Made by a program: the position numbers and the translations under genes. A stretch of DNA of 64,000 bases from Caenorhabditis elegans (Eukaryota > Nematoda > Chromadorea > Rhabditida > Rhabditidae). The notes beneath the pieces are model-generated. The model did no database searches, had not been told where the DNA came from, and saw only the letters and a program-made list of their open reading frames with translations. Location of the stretch: the NCBI RefSeq assembly GCF_000002985.6, contig NC_003280.10, positions 10,102,501 through 10,166,500 on the forward strand. The letters are read 5' to 3'. Positions 11,701 through 23,397 of the stretch are shown here, piece after piece; within the stretch, counting starts at the first letter, position 1; each line of letters opens with the position of its first letter.

Positions 11701-14700
11701 TGTCTGGATCACTTGGTAGCACGTTGTACAAGGAATCATAGTTATCTGTTGCATATTTCAAATTGGCAGCTAGATCAGAAGAAAGAGGATTGTCGAGAGC
11801 AATCTTCAACGCTGATGTTAAAGATCCCGCAATTGAAAGGAGAGAGTTGGATGTCTGAAAATTATTATTATGACATCTACCAAAGTTTAGTGTATGAATA
11901 CATCATTAATCTCTGCATCTGTCATAGTCATTCCATTATTTGTAAGAAAATCTTGAGTATTGCTAAGAATCGTTTCAATTTGTTGCTGGGATTCTTGATT
12001 CATCAAACTTTGCGGCACAATATCTGGATATTTAAAATGATTTGTATGCATTTGTGTATTTATTTTTTTGAGTTACCAATTTTAGTTCCCGAAACATCGC
12101 CTTCCGTCGAAACTTGTCCATTCTGAATTACATATCCATTCGTTCCATTTCTAATAATCAACCCTCCATCGATTCTCATTTTCTGTGTGTCAGAGAATTC
12201 CATTAAAGTTCTCAAAATTAAAGTTCCTATACAAAATATCCATTCGAGACTATACTTACACCGTATGAGTTTGAGAACCAGATGTGTAAGTTCCGGCTGT
12301 TATCTGAATACCGTAACCTCCAAGCGCCAAAGAAACAATATTGTAGGTGGGAGAACTGATCACCAGAGTTGTCACAGAGTTTGACAAATAAAGGGCGGTG
12401 GAGTCTACGAAAAATGAGTAGCCGCTGACATCGATGGATGACGCTTTGGAGAAGAATAGCTGCAAGAAAAGTTATTTTGATATTAACAACTCATCAGCAA
12501 AAGTCTTACAGTTCCCGAAACGGTGACAAGTGTTTGTTCCTTAATCAATGATTGCAAATCATCTTTGGTGTACGAAGCCGTCGGTGAAAGAGTAGATATT
12601 GAGACAGTTTGAGATAAAGCAGAGACAGCTGGAATTCCAATGTCCTGCGGAGACAGCACCATTCGCATTGAATAACTTCCCGCGTTTGAGAACACAAGTG
12701 GAGAAGTAGTTTGATTGAATAAAGCAAGGTTGACGTCTGAAATTTTTAGCGTCATAACCAGACCACTCCCATTGCATACTTACTCTCAATAACTATCGGC
12801 ATCTGAATCAACTTCTTAACCGTGCTCGCTGAGGATCCATCTGATGCCACAACCGTGAAGCTGTCAGCATTGTATGAGAAAATGGCATTATCTGTGTCTA
12901 CTTCAACAAACTTTCCTGTTCCATTCGTGCAAGTTATTGTGTAAGTAACTCCACCATATGATGCAGTTACTACTAGTCCTCTAGATACAATATTTTGAGT
13001 AGAATGCAGTTTTATCATTGTTCCAGATTCAATCTGAATAAAAATTGAAAAATTTCATGTGCTCTACGATTTATAAATTTACCAATAATATGTATTGAAC
13101 TTCTGAGACTGGGATATTGAACGAAAATGAAGTGTTCTTCTGACTTGTGGATCCTACTGTTGAATTGTCATAAGTGACATTCCAAGCAGTTACATACATA
13201 TCATTATAACTATATTCCCCTGATTGAACATCTCCAACTCCACTCATTGTAGCCATTATATTTCCAGAAACCAGTGATCGTTTGTCATCTATTTTATCCT
13301 GCTCAACTTGCACAGTCCTTCCATTTGTTGCGAACATTCCTTGGATTCCGATGGCAGCTGCTAGCATAGTGTCCGCCTGAACAGTTTCACATAAACTACA
13401 ATGTTCTATATTCAAAAAGTCTTACAGTAACGGTATCTCCATCAAGCTGTTTATAAGATGCCCGGGTATCTCCTGTAAGGTATATTGTAGATCCGTAAAT
13501 GCTGAGCTGTAAGTTGAAAACAATTAACTCTCCCAACCATCATTTTCTTACCGTACACCTAGGCGATACCAATGTATATCCCGATGCAATAACATATCCA
13601 AAAATAACCGCGTAAGTTCCATCTTTTGATTTTGTACTTGATACTCCCAAGGTATAGACTGTACTTCCTTTGAGAGCAAGATCGAGAGAAGACAGTACGG
13701 AGTTCAAGGATTGTGCGGAAGTCATATTGACATTTGCTAGTTTAGTGATAACTTTTGCCATTTCGTCGGCCAATTCCGAATTTGTTGTTGCAATATTGTC
13801 TTGCAATGTTTTCAAAACATCAACACTTGACATATTTCCGACTCCAGGGATTTTGAGGGTATTTGAGAGCAAACTTTGAGCAACTTCCACTAGATCTGCG
13901 GCAGGTAGAGATGAGATTTGATTGAGAAGAGAGCTGCTTGTGTTTAGAGAGTTGTTGGATGCAGATCCATCCATTATCCCAGCCAGTTGGTTCATTACAT
14001 CAGCTTTTTGAGCATCTATGATCGCTTGTTCAGCTGCAGAAATTGGAGAAACTGTTGCAAGAGAGCTGCGAGTTTTAGTAGTTCTTGTAGATGGTTGCGC
14101 GGTAGCAGAGAATGCACCATTTGCACCAGAGGAATCGGAAGATCCAGACGTATCGGAGCCAGATGAGCTCTTGGTTGAAACACCAGAAGATCCATTTGAA
14201 TCTGATCCTGAGCCAGATGTACTACCACCGTCTCCTAAATGGGATCCTGGTGTGGTAGCTGTTCCAGATCCTGTACCATCTCCATTCAATGCCGTTGTTT
14301 TTCCAGAGTTTACCCCGTCCGAACCCGTCCCTGAAGACCCCCCTGACCCACTTCCAGAAGCGGTCGTTCCTGATCCACCAGCCCCCGATCCCGTTGATGA
14401 TTGTCCACTTCCAGATCCAGAAGTGGTTGATCTGACTGCATCACCCGTGCTAAGAGTTGTCGCAGATCCTCCTGAACCTGTTCCACCAGTTCCCCCAGTA
14501 GCTCCAGTTCCACCGGTTTTGCCACCGGCATCATCCGACGAGCTGACAGTGGTTGGTGGGGTTTCTAAAAATTGAATTTTATGAAAAAAAAACAGTAATG
14601 CGCTTACCAGTAGTTGTAGTTGGAAGAACTACATTCATAGTAAAGATGTGACTGGCAGATTCTCCAGATGCACGATTGGTAACATTAATTAAGAATTCAT

Positions 14701-17700
14701 AAGTTCCAGTTGCAGGTACAAAGCTGGTCATTGGGTTGAAAGATACGGAGGCACTATATGCACCATTTTTTCCAACTGTAATATAGTACATAAATGAAAA
14801 TTGATAACGTTGCTAACTAGGGAGTGCTCTTTGTACTCCATGGAAATATGAGTCGGAAAACTACTTTTCGGGTAGTTTATGTCATTTTCTACACGATTCT
14901 GAAAGAAAATCCTGCCGGTTTTGGGTTTTAGTGTGAAAAGTTTGCGTTTGAAAATACCACCCTAAATTCAGTTGATTTAACACTACGCGACCCATATTTC
15001 ATGTGCAACGGGAAAGCCAAGTACACTGAAAACTCACTTTCAAATTTTCAAAGCAAAGTCATAATTTCGGTGGTCCAGTGGATAACGGCGGGAGCGGCGC
15101 CAGTTTTCAGTGTACTTGGCTTTCCCGTTGCACATGAAATATGGGTCGCGTAGTGTTAAATCAACTGAATTTAGGGTGGTATTTTCAAACGCAAACTTTT
15201 CACACTAAAACCCAAAACCGGCAGGATTTTCTTTCAGAATCGTGTAGAAAATGATATCAACTACCGGAAAAGTAGTTTTCCGACTCATATTTCCATGGAG
15301 TACAAAAAGCACTCCCTAGTAGGCAAAATCTCACACTCTGTCAAGCAATTGCTTTCCTTCAGTAAAACAAATGGCTGAGAAGAATCGTTTCGACATTGAC
15401 AGGTCATAGCAGTCTTAAAATATTAAGGTTTTTTTTAAGTAAGATTGATTTGAATATCTTACCGTTAAAGCTCCGGGCTCTTTGTTTGGAATTGGTGTAA
15501 TATAAAATGGATTTTCAGAGTAATACACTGTCTCGTTCCATGTCAAATTTTCCAATACAAAGTCGTAAGGGGTTTCTGTACTTGCGTCTGGATCCACAGT
15601 TGTTGTTCTCATGCTATCAGATGCACTTGATGAATCGGATGGTGTTTGAGATAAACCAGATGAATCTGAAGTGGATGGAGTTGAGTTAGATGAGTCTATG
15701 GTGGTGGAATCTGAAGTTGTGCCAGAATCCGATGTTGATGTAGAACTGTCTTGTGAAGCATCAGTCGTGCTAGCTTCCAAAGTCGACGTAGATTCAATTC
15801 CTGAAGTTGTGGAAATGGCTGAACTTTCGGAAGAAGATCCAGTTGAAGTTGTACTGGTAACTTCGGATGTACTTGTTGAATCCGCAACAACATTCAATGT
15901 GAAAATGTGGCTGACCACTTGCATTGTCGTCAAATCCGTCATGTTGATTCGAAACTCATAGGTGCCAATGCCAACAAGAAATGTTTCAATTGGTTGAATT
16001 GGAATATTAGAAGAATAAGTTGCGTTTAGGACCGTGTTTGCTGGAAATTCGCTTTAATTCAATAATTTCAAAAAGTTTGTTAATCCTACAGTAGTTTAAG
16101 CAAGTGGATTCCTTAATTATAAGAAAAGGCTCAGTAGACACATTTCTGCATTCAAATGTTTGGCTTCTCTAAAATCATTCGTTTCATTTGGCTCAACGAT
16201 TTATTAAACCCGCCTCAGTAGGAGTAATGGCATTAGTTGGTAAAGGTACAATGTTGATGCTGTCTTCATTGTGACGTGTCTCGTTCCATGACAATCCACT
16301 GTCCAAGATGAAATCGAACTGATCGACTGACAAAGTGGAAGTTGAATCAGCAGTGGTAGAACTCGGACTGGAAGAAGTTGTGGATGTGTCCGAGATGGTA
16401 GTTGTACTGGAATCAGTAGTACTTTCTTCGGAAGTTGTTGTGGATTCTTGTAAAGTAGTTGTGCTCCCAGCCGACGTTGTCGTAGAATCGCTTGAACGTG
16501 TGGATGACGGCTCTGTGACTGTGGATGTTGATAATGTGGAAGATGGAGTTGATGGTGTAGATGACGTAGAGCTTGCTACAGCAGATGTAGAAGATTCCGA
16601 CTCTATGGTGGTGGAAGAATATTCCTGAATATAAACGTTCGCATACGTGTAGTAAACTTTTTTATCGTCGGTTGTCATAGTTGCTCTGAAGGTGTAGTTT
16701 CCAGGACCAACGAATGTGCTAGCAGGGTACGTCCCTCCGAGACGTGGCATTGATACACTTTCTGAATATATTGAAAAAATATGTGTAAAAAATCTAAATA
16801 ACTATCGCCCGAAAAAGGTTTGCTTTTTTTCCGATTTGAAGTTTTTATAGAAACGTTTTCAGAATTAAAGATTTTGCCTGTCTCTAATTTATAATAAGTC
16901 TTTATAAACAATTACTCGTGAAACATGCTCCGTCTTTAGTGGTTGAAACATAATTAGAAGATGTAGGGCTTGTACATTCGATGGATGTTTGATACTGAAA
17001 TACAGTGTTACATTTGAATAATGCAGTCTTCAATATTGTACTTACTCCAATGATTCCGAGGCCGGAATTAAGCGTTAGGTTCACACTTGTGGAATCATAG
17101 AACGTTGTAGTTGCCTTTTCTACAAAATAGAAGTCTGGATTAGTTCCGTCCGAGCTAGTAGTTGTCTCAGATTTTGTTGTTGTTGAACTTTGCTGAGTAG
17201 ACGTGGATGATTGAGTAGAAGAAGCGGTGCTTGACACAGACGAAGAAGCCGTTGAACTTGGAGTGGAAGAAGAACTCGATGGCCCAGTAGTTGATGTTGA
17301 AGGAGCAGTTGTGCTGGTTGTTACTGTAGACGAAGGAGATGTCGATGTGGACTCAGTGCTTGTTGGGGTCGTTACAGTAGTCGAGGAGCTTGAACTAGAT
17401 GTCACCGTAGAAGTCACAGGGGATGTTGACGGGGAAGTAGTTACAGTACTCGTCGATGGTTCGGTTGTTGACGTTGAAGCAGTCGAGGTGGTCAAAGTAG
17501 TGGTTGGTTCAGTTGTTGTAACAGTAGAAGATGTAGATGTAACTTCTGTTGTGGTTGTGGAAGTAGATGGTTCTTCGGTAGTAGTGGATGTCAACATAGT
17601 GGTGGTGAAAGTGGTAGACGTAGTGGTCTCGTCAAGGTAGGAGCAAATCGCATTATCCGGGAGAGACGACAAAGTTGCTGAAAATTTTCGTTAAGGATTT

Positions 17701-19325
17701 TCTGGATAACTAACAATGCACAACAAGGTGATCGGTAATAGTGACTGCTTTGTTTTACCCTGAGCAAACTGTAATTGTATAAAATCTGAAATATTGGCAA
17801 TACAAACGGGTTTGAAGAAAATTATTAACAATTTTATTCCTGCCTCTCAATCATAACAGCAAATTCTGGTTTGCTTGTAATTATTATTGTGCGTCCGAAA
17901 CTCACATGTGATTTCGGGTGTTGTAGTGGTTGGAATACTTGTACTCAGTGTGGTGGAGCTCGGCGAGCTTGTGATTGTGCTAGAACTCTGCTGAGTTGTG
18001 CTAGTTGATGATGTCGACGTGGATGCTGTGGAAGTGAACGTTGTTGACGTGGATTCGATGGTGGTGGATGTTGATGGAGTTGATGTGCTTGTGCTCATTG
18101 CGGTAGTCACCGTACTTGTACTTGTTGGGACGGTTGTTGTAGATGTCACGGTACTAGTCACGGTTGTGGTAGTTGGAGTTGTAGTCGAGGTTGAAGTTGA
18201 CTCAATAGTGTAGTCGCAAGTATTATCACCCTGGAATAAAATGAAAGTAAACACTATCTGAGAAATCGTACTCACAGCGTCTCGTTTCATTCTTCTCAAA
18301 GTAGGTGATCCAGAAGTCCTCATGCTAAACTGTTTTGCCCTGACACCCTTAAGTACCTGCCCATCATAATACACTCCTTGACTATCACTGATAGCTGTGC
18401 TCTTTTCAGAACGATCTGAAATACTGTTTAGCCAATGTTCATGAGCAATTAAGAACTGACAAGGTCGCTTGCACATTCTTCTCGCATACTCTTCGTTGAT
18501 CTCTCCGCTCTCACACTTCTCTCGGTAGCCCAGCAACGCCATCTCGTTTCCACCGACTTGGAGCCACCATAGGGAGCCATCACATCTGTCGATACCGTCA
18601 TCTGAGAAAGAGTTTCTATTAAAATGTTAGAAACACATAGCACTACATATGCAAATAACGTTTCACCAGATTCAGAATGCGCAATTCATGCCTATCTCAT
18701 AGCCTACCTATGTGTCTACCTGAGTATCTACTTGAGTACCTTGCAAAGAAGATTAATCGGCACAAACCAAGTCAAGACTTTGTTGGCATAGGTCTTCCAG
18801 GTGAGTAACGCCGACATTATACATAGGTACGCACAAAACCTTCCCCAAATAATAATCCTTACCATAACAAACTTCATATTTCGCCTCCACAGCAATACTG
18901 ATCTCATCGTCATCATTCACTTCATTCAAAGTAATCCAAGTTGAGTTCAAAAAGAGTCCGACAAGCCTGGTCTCTGTTTGGATGCAGTTGTGAATCTGAA
19001 TAGGAACAACAAGGTTTTACAACTAAAAAAATACACGACTAACCAATTCCAAACTTGAAACTTCCGTAACCTTGTTCTCAACTGAAAGTCTATTCAATCC
19101 GCAGCTCAATTTGATTTTAACGACTCCTTGTGAATTCCTTGGAACTCCTCCAATTGTTGTGTCATCGTTGTCTAATCGAAAAGTTGCGATCCCGTCAAGA
19201 AGTTGGTAATGCAATCCATCAATTTGTATCTTAAAAGTAGTTTTATTCAGCTTTTCCTTCTGAGATTTTTCACTCACCGCCGATATTGCCAGTAGCAATA
19301 GAACAAAGAAGTTTGACTTCTTCAT
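6779..19325 (-). CDS. lov-1: LOV-1, polycystin-1-family sensory receptor/channel subunit
   Basis: Many exons encode a protein of over 3,000 aa. It starts with a signal peptide (MKKSNFFVLLLLAISA, exon 19325-19278), followed by exons 19229-19044 and 18995-18863 that keep phase. In order come an N-terminal Cys-containing region, long Ser/Thr-rich mucin-like tracts (about 18,240-14,000), a GPS site (CSTDHLTMF, about 10,509-10,538), the first membrane segment, a PLAT domain (from about 10,330 down to 9,700) and further membrane segments. The polycystin TOP domain follows (YSYSGGGYTISMSG, WIDDHTRAVIIEFSAYN, about 8,700-7,980). Last are an S4-like helix (MIRILRFNRR), a pore segment (MATFQTALAGMLGKLDVTSI) and a cytoplasmic tail. 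LOV-1 acts with PKD-2 in cilia of male sensory neurons for mate sensing. No break was seen in the parts I checked. Confidence 0.95.
10509..10538 (-). other. lov-1: GPS autoproteolysis motif of LOV-1
   Basis: The codons for CSTDHLTMF contain the His-Leu|Thr tripeptide typical of GAIN/GPS autoproteolysis, preceded by paired cysteines (CYFYQK...FVNC). Cleavage would fall between L and T (codons about 10,518-10,526). Confidence 0.75.
14000..18240 (-). repeat. lov-1: Mucin-like Ser/Thr tracts and repeated ectodomain modules of LOV-1
   Basis: Low-complexity TST/SSTTT codon runs fill the exons at about 18,210-17,900, 17,660-17,170, 16,630-16,330, 15,880-15,610 and 14,280-14,040. They alternate with short beta-rich modules that resemble one another: GTYEFRINMTDL...SHIFTLNVV, GTYEFLINVTNR...SHIFTMNVV and GNYTFRATMTTD...YYTYANVYI. 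Two linkers also share FDFxLxxxxWNET...xxPxPxN/NK. The antisense strand shows long open frames of Val/Asp/Glu here; they are shadows of the Ser/Thr codons. Confidence 0.8.
14816..15320. repeat. 505-bp near-perfect palindrome inside a lov-1 intron
   Basis: The arms are 14816-15034 and 15102-15320 (219 nt each, by eye about four mismatches), with a 67-nt spacer. The outer ends read ACTAGGGAGTGCT...AGCACTCCCTAGT. The element occupies most of the 687-bp intron 14776-15462. It has no coding frame of note. It resembles a non-autonomous fold-back transposon, and its transcript could form a long hairpin. Confidence 0.85.
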
Positions 19326-19487
19326 CCAATGAGCTGGAAGGTTATCTTGTAGAAGTTTTGTAAAAATTCGCCTGAAAACAAAAATGAATTCAGAGCAGAA
19401 AAGACAACAACTGAAAAATGAAGTTGTCGAAAAGCGAAAAGGCGGGCTGAATCGAAGGACCATCGCTGGGATACGTTAACGGCCCAC

Positions 19488-19499
19488 AATTTCCATGGA
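19488..19499. promoter_or_regulatory. CCATGG-centred palindrome upstream of lov-1
   Basis: TTTCCATGGAAA is a perfect 12-bp palindrome about 165 bp upstream of the lov-1 ATG, within the usual distance for X-boxes. Against the 14-nt X-box consensus it differs at the two ends and one inner position. Confidence 0.35.
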
Positions 19500-19621
19500 A
19501 ATTTTGAAGTTTTTGAAAAACTGACGAGGATTTAGAAATTGGGAAAGAAAGCTGTATTGTAAAGAAATTTATTAATGAAATTTGAATAATAAATTGAAAT
19601 AAAAATTTTTGAATAAAAAAA

Positions 19622-19950
19622 TTCTTCCAAACCAAACACCCAATTTTTTAAACTTTACAAATTTACTTATTAATGTCTGGATAAAAATATAACCACACAA
19701 AATCGGTACTCACCGTTCAAAATTTGACTGAAATTCCAGTTTTAGTTTAGCTCCCAATTAATATATTTTTCAATTTCCAAAAAAATTATTTTCTTCCAAA
19801 CCAAACACCCAATTTTTTTTAAAACTACAGATTTATTAATTGATAGCTGAATATTATAAACATAAAAAATCGACACTCGCTGTTCAAAATTTTTACTGAA
19901 AATCCAGTTTCAGTGTAGCTCCCAATTAATATTACTATTTCAAAACGAAA
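19622..19950. repeat. Diverged tandem duplication upstream of lov-1
   Basis: Two copies, about 19622-19790 and 19793-19950, both begin TTCCAAACCAAACACCCAATTTTTT. Both end near CAGTTTYAGTKTAGCTCCCAATTAATAT. Similarity is clear but with many substitutions and small indels, so the duplication is old. Confidence 0.75.
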
Positions 19951-20377
19951 CTTTGGCACAATGATGAGAACAGTGGGATTTTTTTCAACTTTGCACAATT
20001 CAGATAGAAATAACAATAATTTCGTCTGACAATTTTACAGTATTCGATTGTTTCCCATTTCCTTGTTAGTTCAAAGTCTATAGATTGTGATTATGAATGA
20101 CTCAATGAAATGTTCAAATCAAGTTGGTATCCGATAATTGTGTGTTTGATGAACGGAATATGCCGATAAAGAGATAATAAAATACAAAAAATATCTCTCT
20201 ATCTCGTCACTTTATGTTCTCCTCCCTTATTCTTTTTCGTGATGTTAAGATATTTTTAGACAGTATTACGCATTACACCCCTCTATCATTTGTCTTTTTC
20301 TTTTTCTCCTCTTTTATCACTTATTCTTCGAATTCTCTCACACAATTTGACATTTGACAAGTCTCGACATTCTGAAA

Positions 20378-22390
20378 ATGAGTCGAATCTCTCGCATTTC
20401 TATATTATTTATTTCTACTTTTGCTAGTCTTGTTGGCTTTTCAATACCATTTTCCGATTTTCGACTACCAGAAAATACAGTTGTGTGCAGTATTTTACAG
20501 GATGTAAGTTTATCCCAATTCAAAAAATTCCTTTTGTCAAAAAAAACAAAATTATTAAAACTAGACATTATACAGTGTGAGAAAGTTCTATAGGACCCCC
20601 CTCATTTTTGACGTTTCACCTATATTGAAAATTTTTTTTGAAAAATTTTTTCCGTAGATTGATTCAAAATGTCAAAATATGTGGACACAAAAATTTTCAG
20701 ACTTGTACCTCTAAAACTGGCTGCGTACGGAAAAAAGTTGGAAAATCAGGTGTGCAACTTCTATAGGACCCCCTCATATTTTTGACGATTTCACCGGAAA
20801 AAAATAGTTTTTGAAGTTAATATCACGTAAATAGTTATGAAAATGAGAATAAACACAGTTTCAAGCAATTTCATATTGGCACTTGGTGGTTGACCCACAA
20901 CTGTCCTCTAACAGTCCTGTAACAGAAGTTTCCACGTGTCATCTGCCCTATCACTACCAAACTTTACAAAATGATACATGACACTGTTCTAACAACATCC
21001 CTAAGTTTTTGGAAAAATCCGAAAAGTTTGAGCCCCGCTGCACCGCTGAAACCGTACATGGGCCTCATTTTTCAGGCCGTTTCTCCGTTTCAGTGTGTAT
21101 AACTCGGGTCACGGTGAACCCCCGACTTTGAAAACTGTTCAATAAACTCGTATGAACATTACGCTAGCATCCACAAAAAAATGGTCACGATTTCGTGGTT
21201 GCAATGTTCTAAAAATTTACTTTTACCCTGAGTCTATGAAATTATGCATAATAACATCATTATTAGTACAGAAAACTTGCTCTATTGACAATTTTATTCT
21301 GGTTCAACTCAGAGGCTGGTAAATCCTTATTGCTAATCACAGATACACTCACAATGATTGTGAGAGTTCATTGAACAATTTTCAATGTCGGGGGTTCACC
21401 GGGACCCGAGTTATACACACTGAAACGGAGAAACGGCCTGAAAAATGAGGCCCATGTACGGTTTCAGCGGTGCAGCGGGGCTCAAACTTTTCGGATTTTT
21501 CCAAAAACTTAGGGATGTTGTTAGAACAGTGTCATGTATCATTTTGTAAAGTTTGGTAGTGATAGGGCAGATGACACGTGGAAACTTCTGTTACAGGACT
21601 GTTAGAGGACAGTTGTGGGTCAACCACCAAGTGCCAATATGAAATTGCTTGAAACTGTGTTTATTCTCATTTTCATAACTATTTACGTGATATTAACTTC
21701 AAAAACTATTTTTTTCCGGTGAAATCGTCAAAAATATGAGGGGGTCCTATAGAAGTTGCACACCTGATTTTCCAACTTTTTTCCGTACGCAGCCAGTTTT
21801 AGAGGTACAAGTCTGAAAATTTTTGTGTCCACATATTTTGACATTTTGAATCAATCTACGGAAAAAATTTTTCAAAAAAAATTTTCAATATAGGTGAAAC
21901 GTCAAAAATGAGGGGGGTCCTATAGAACTTTCTCACACTGTATAAGTGAATCTTTGTAAGAAAGCTCTGAATTTAATACAAATAAATGCGCATATTTTAG
22001 ACTAAATGTGAATGGAAGCAAAACTGGAAGAATGCAGAGGGTGTGAGAAGAGAGCTCGACGCAGGAAAACCACCAATTCAGTTATTCTACTTTTGTAAGG
22101 AGAATCGCACTGAAACCTGTGGAATTTGGTTAGACGAGGTACTTTACACACACGCAATGGAGGCTAACATAATTTTTTGTCATAAACTTTGAATGATTTT
22201 GAAGTCAAACACTTTGGATCTTAAATTAATTGTTGTCCATTTCCAGAATGAGAAACCAATCGAGGATGCTCCAACAACTGACCGATTATCTGGCGAAGCT
22301 TTCATAATCGAAAAAATGGGTCTTCATGTTCTTGGAGACTATATGAAATTTCCTGAGGAAAAGGGAGATAAAAAGCTGATAATTGAATAA
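20378..22390 (+). CDS. Small secreted protein, unknown function, four cysteines
   Basis: Three exons in phase 0 (20378-20503, 22001-22138, 22247-22390) give 135 aa. The N-terminus is a good signal peptide (hydrophobic ISILFISTFASLVGFS). Cysteines fall at 37, 45, 74 and 82, a symmetric Cx7C...Cx7C pattern that could make two disulfides. The rest is charged, with a Lys/Glu-rich C-terminus. I recognise no family. Intron 1 (1.5 kb) is almost entirely a palindromic insertion. An AATAAA signal follows at 22497-22502. Confidence 0.72.
20571..21942. mobile_element. 1.37-kb palindromic Tc1/mariner-type fold-back element
   Basis: The ends are exact inverted copies, TACAGTGTGAGAAAG...CTTTCTCACACTGTA, flanked on both sides by TA, the target duplicated by Tc1/mariner transposases. 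The arms are about 20571-21149 and 21365-21942 (about 578 nt each, nearly identical) around a unique 215-nt centre. A motif from the ends (TTCTATAGGACCCCC.TCA...TTTGACG) is repeated once inside each arm, near 20760-20800 and 21715-21755. There is no transposase frame, so it would be non-autonomous. It lies wholly inside intron 1 of the secreted-protein gene. Confidence 0.85.
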
Positions 22391-23397
22391 CTTTTGTTGT
22401 CTTTTGAATATTCTCATCATTTGTATGTATATAAATAGCCTATTTCAATTCCATTCTCTTTTTTTGACTGTGGTGGTCAATGAAATGACCGACCGTAATA
22501 AAATGCTTTTTGTTGCCTTGAAGTTTGATGTTCGATTGAAAAAACGATAAAATTGGATGGAATTGGGTCTATGGGAGGTATGTGTGGAGAATAAGGAAGT
22601 CGGACATTAAACATGTATAAAATTAGAATTTTATAAGAAATTCAAACATTTTGAAAAAAAGTTTTCTACAAGGAAATAACTCGGGGAATTTTTCGAATTT
22701 TTATGGCATTTTCCAGAACTTTTTTGTAGCGTTTCTTCCTGATCAAAAGTTGATTTTTCGTTGATTATCTATTTTTCTGATTCATAGTAAAAATATGCAA
22801 AGTTATGTTTTGGCATGGTTTTGATAATTGATAATTGATAACATAGCCAGTCTGAAACCGGGTCCAAAATATTTCAGATCAGTTCCAGCGCCCTCATCGG
22901 TTCACTATCCGTACGTTCTCGTAATAACCAACAAGTAGTAGGATCTCCAATGACAGTTGTAATATTTGTTTGAGGTCGTTGTGTAAAACAGTCACATCTT
23001 CAAAGATCGTTTGATTTTCGATTGAGAAAATACATGACTGAAGGGGGAAGATAAATGACATCTTGCAAGAGGACAAAAAAGATCATGATATGATAAAACA
23101 GTTGATAATGACTTGTAAACTGAAAGTGTTGGGACATTGTGTACCTTGTGAGGCATGTATGTACTTCCTAGTTTAGTTTTAGAATCAGAACACAGAGAAG
23201 AATCAAAAATATTTTCTCTTAATTTTGTAAATATTCTTACTGAACAAATCCGTTAAAAACAAATTTAAAAATAAAAATTATTTGGCGTTTACTTTGGCAG
23301 TAGGCGTAGGCACAATGAATGCTGAGGCGCAACCATTTTTGTGCCTACATAGACGCCTTAATCCAAACTATTCTCAAAAAACAAAAATATAAATCAA
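22391..23397. other. Convergent intergenic interval
   Basis: This 1-kb AT-rich spacer separates the secreted-protein gene from the first chemoreceptor. Apart from the poly(A) signal at 22497 I see no supported feature. Around 23290-23360 there are GTAGGC/GCCTAC-type short dispersed repeat motifs. Confidence 0.4.

Larger units (their letters stand above)
19326..20377. promoter_or_regulatory. Divergent 5' region of lov-1 and the small secreted gene
   Basis: This 1.05-kb region lies between the lov-1 ATG (minus) and the ATG at 20378 (plus). It contains the TTTCCATGGAAA palindrome at 19488-19499, about 165 bp upstream of lov-1, and a diverged tandem duplication (19622-19950). No coding sequence is supported. 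Confidence 0.5.

Noticed and set aside
14018..14575. 185-codon plus-strand frame rich in Pro/Asp/Glu
   Set aside because: Antisense shadow of the Gly/Ser-rich LOV-1 exons; no ATG context or splice sites of its own.
16335..18213. Long plus-strand frames rich in Val, Asp and Glu (for example 17227-17640, 16335-16628, 17998-18213)
   Set aside because: They are the antisense of Ser/Thr codon runs in lov-1. Composition is explained entirely by the other strand.
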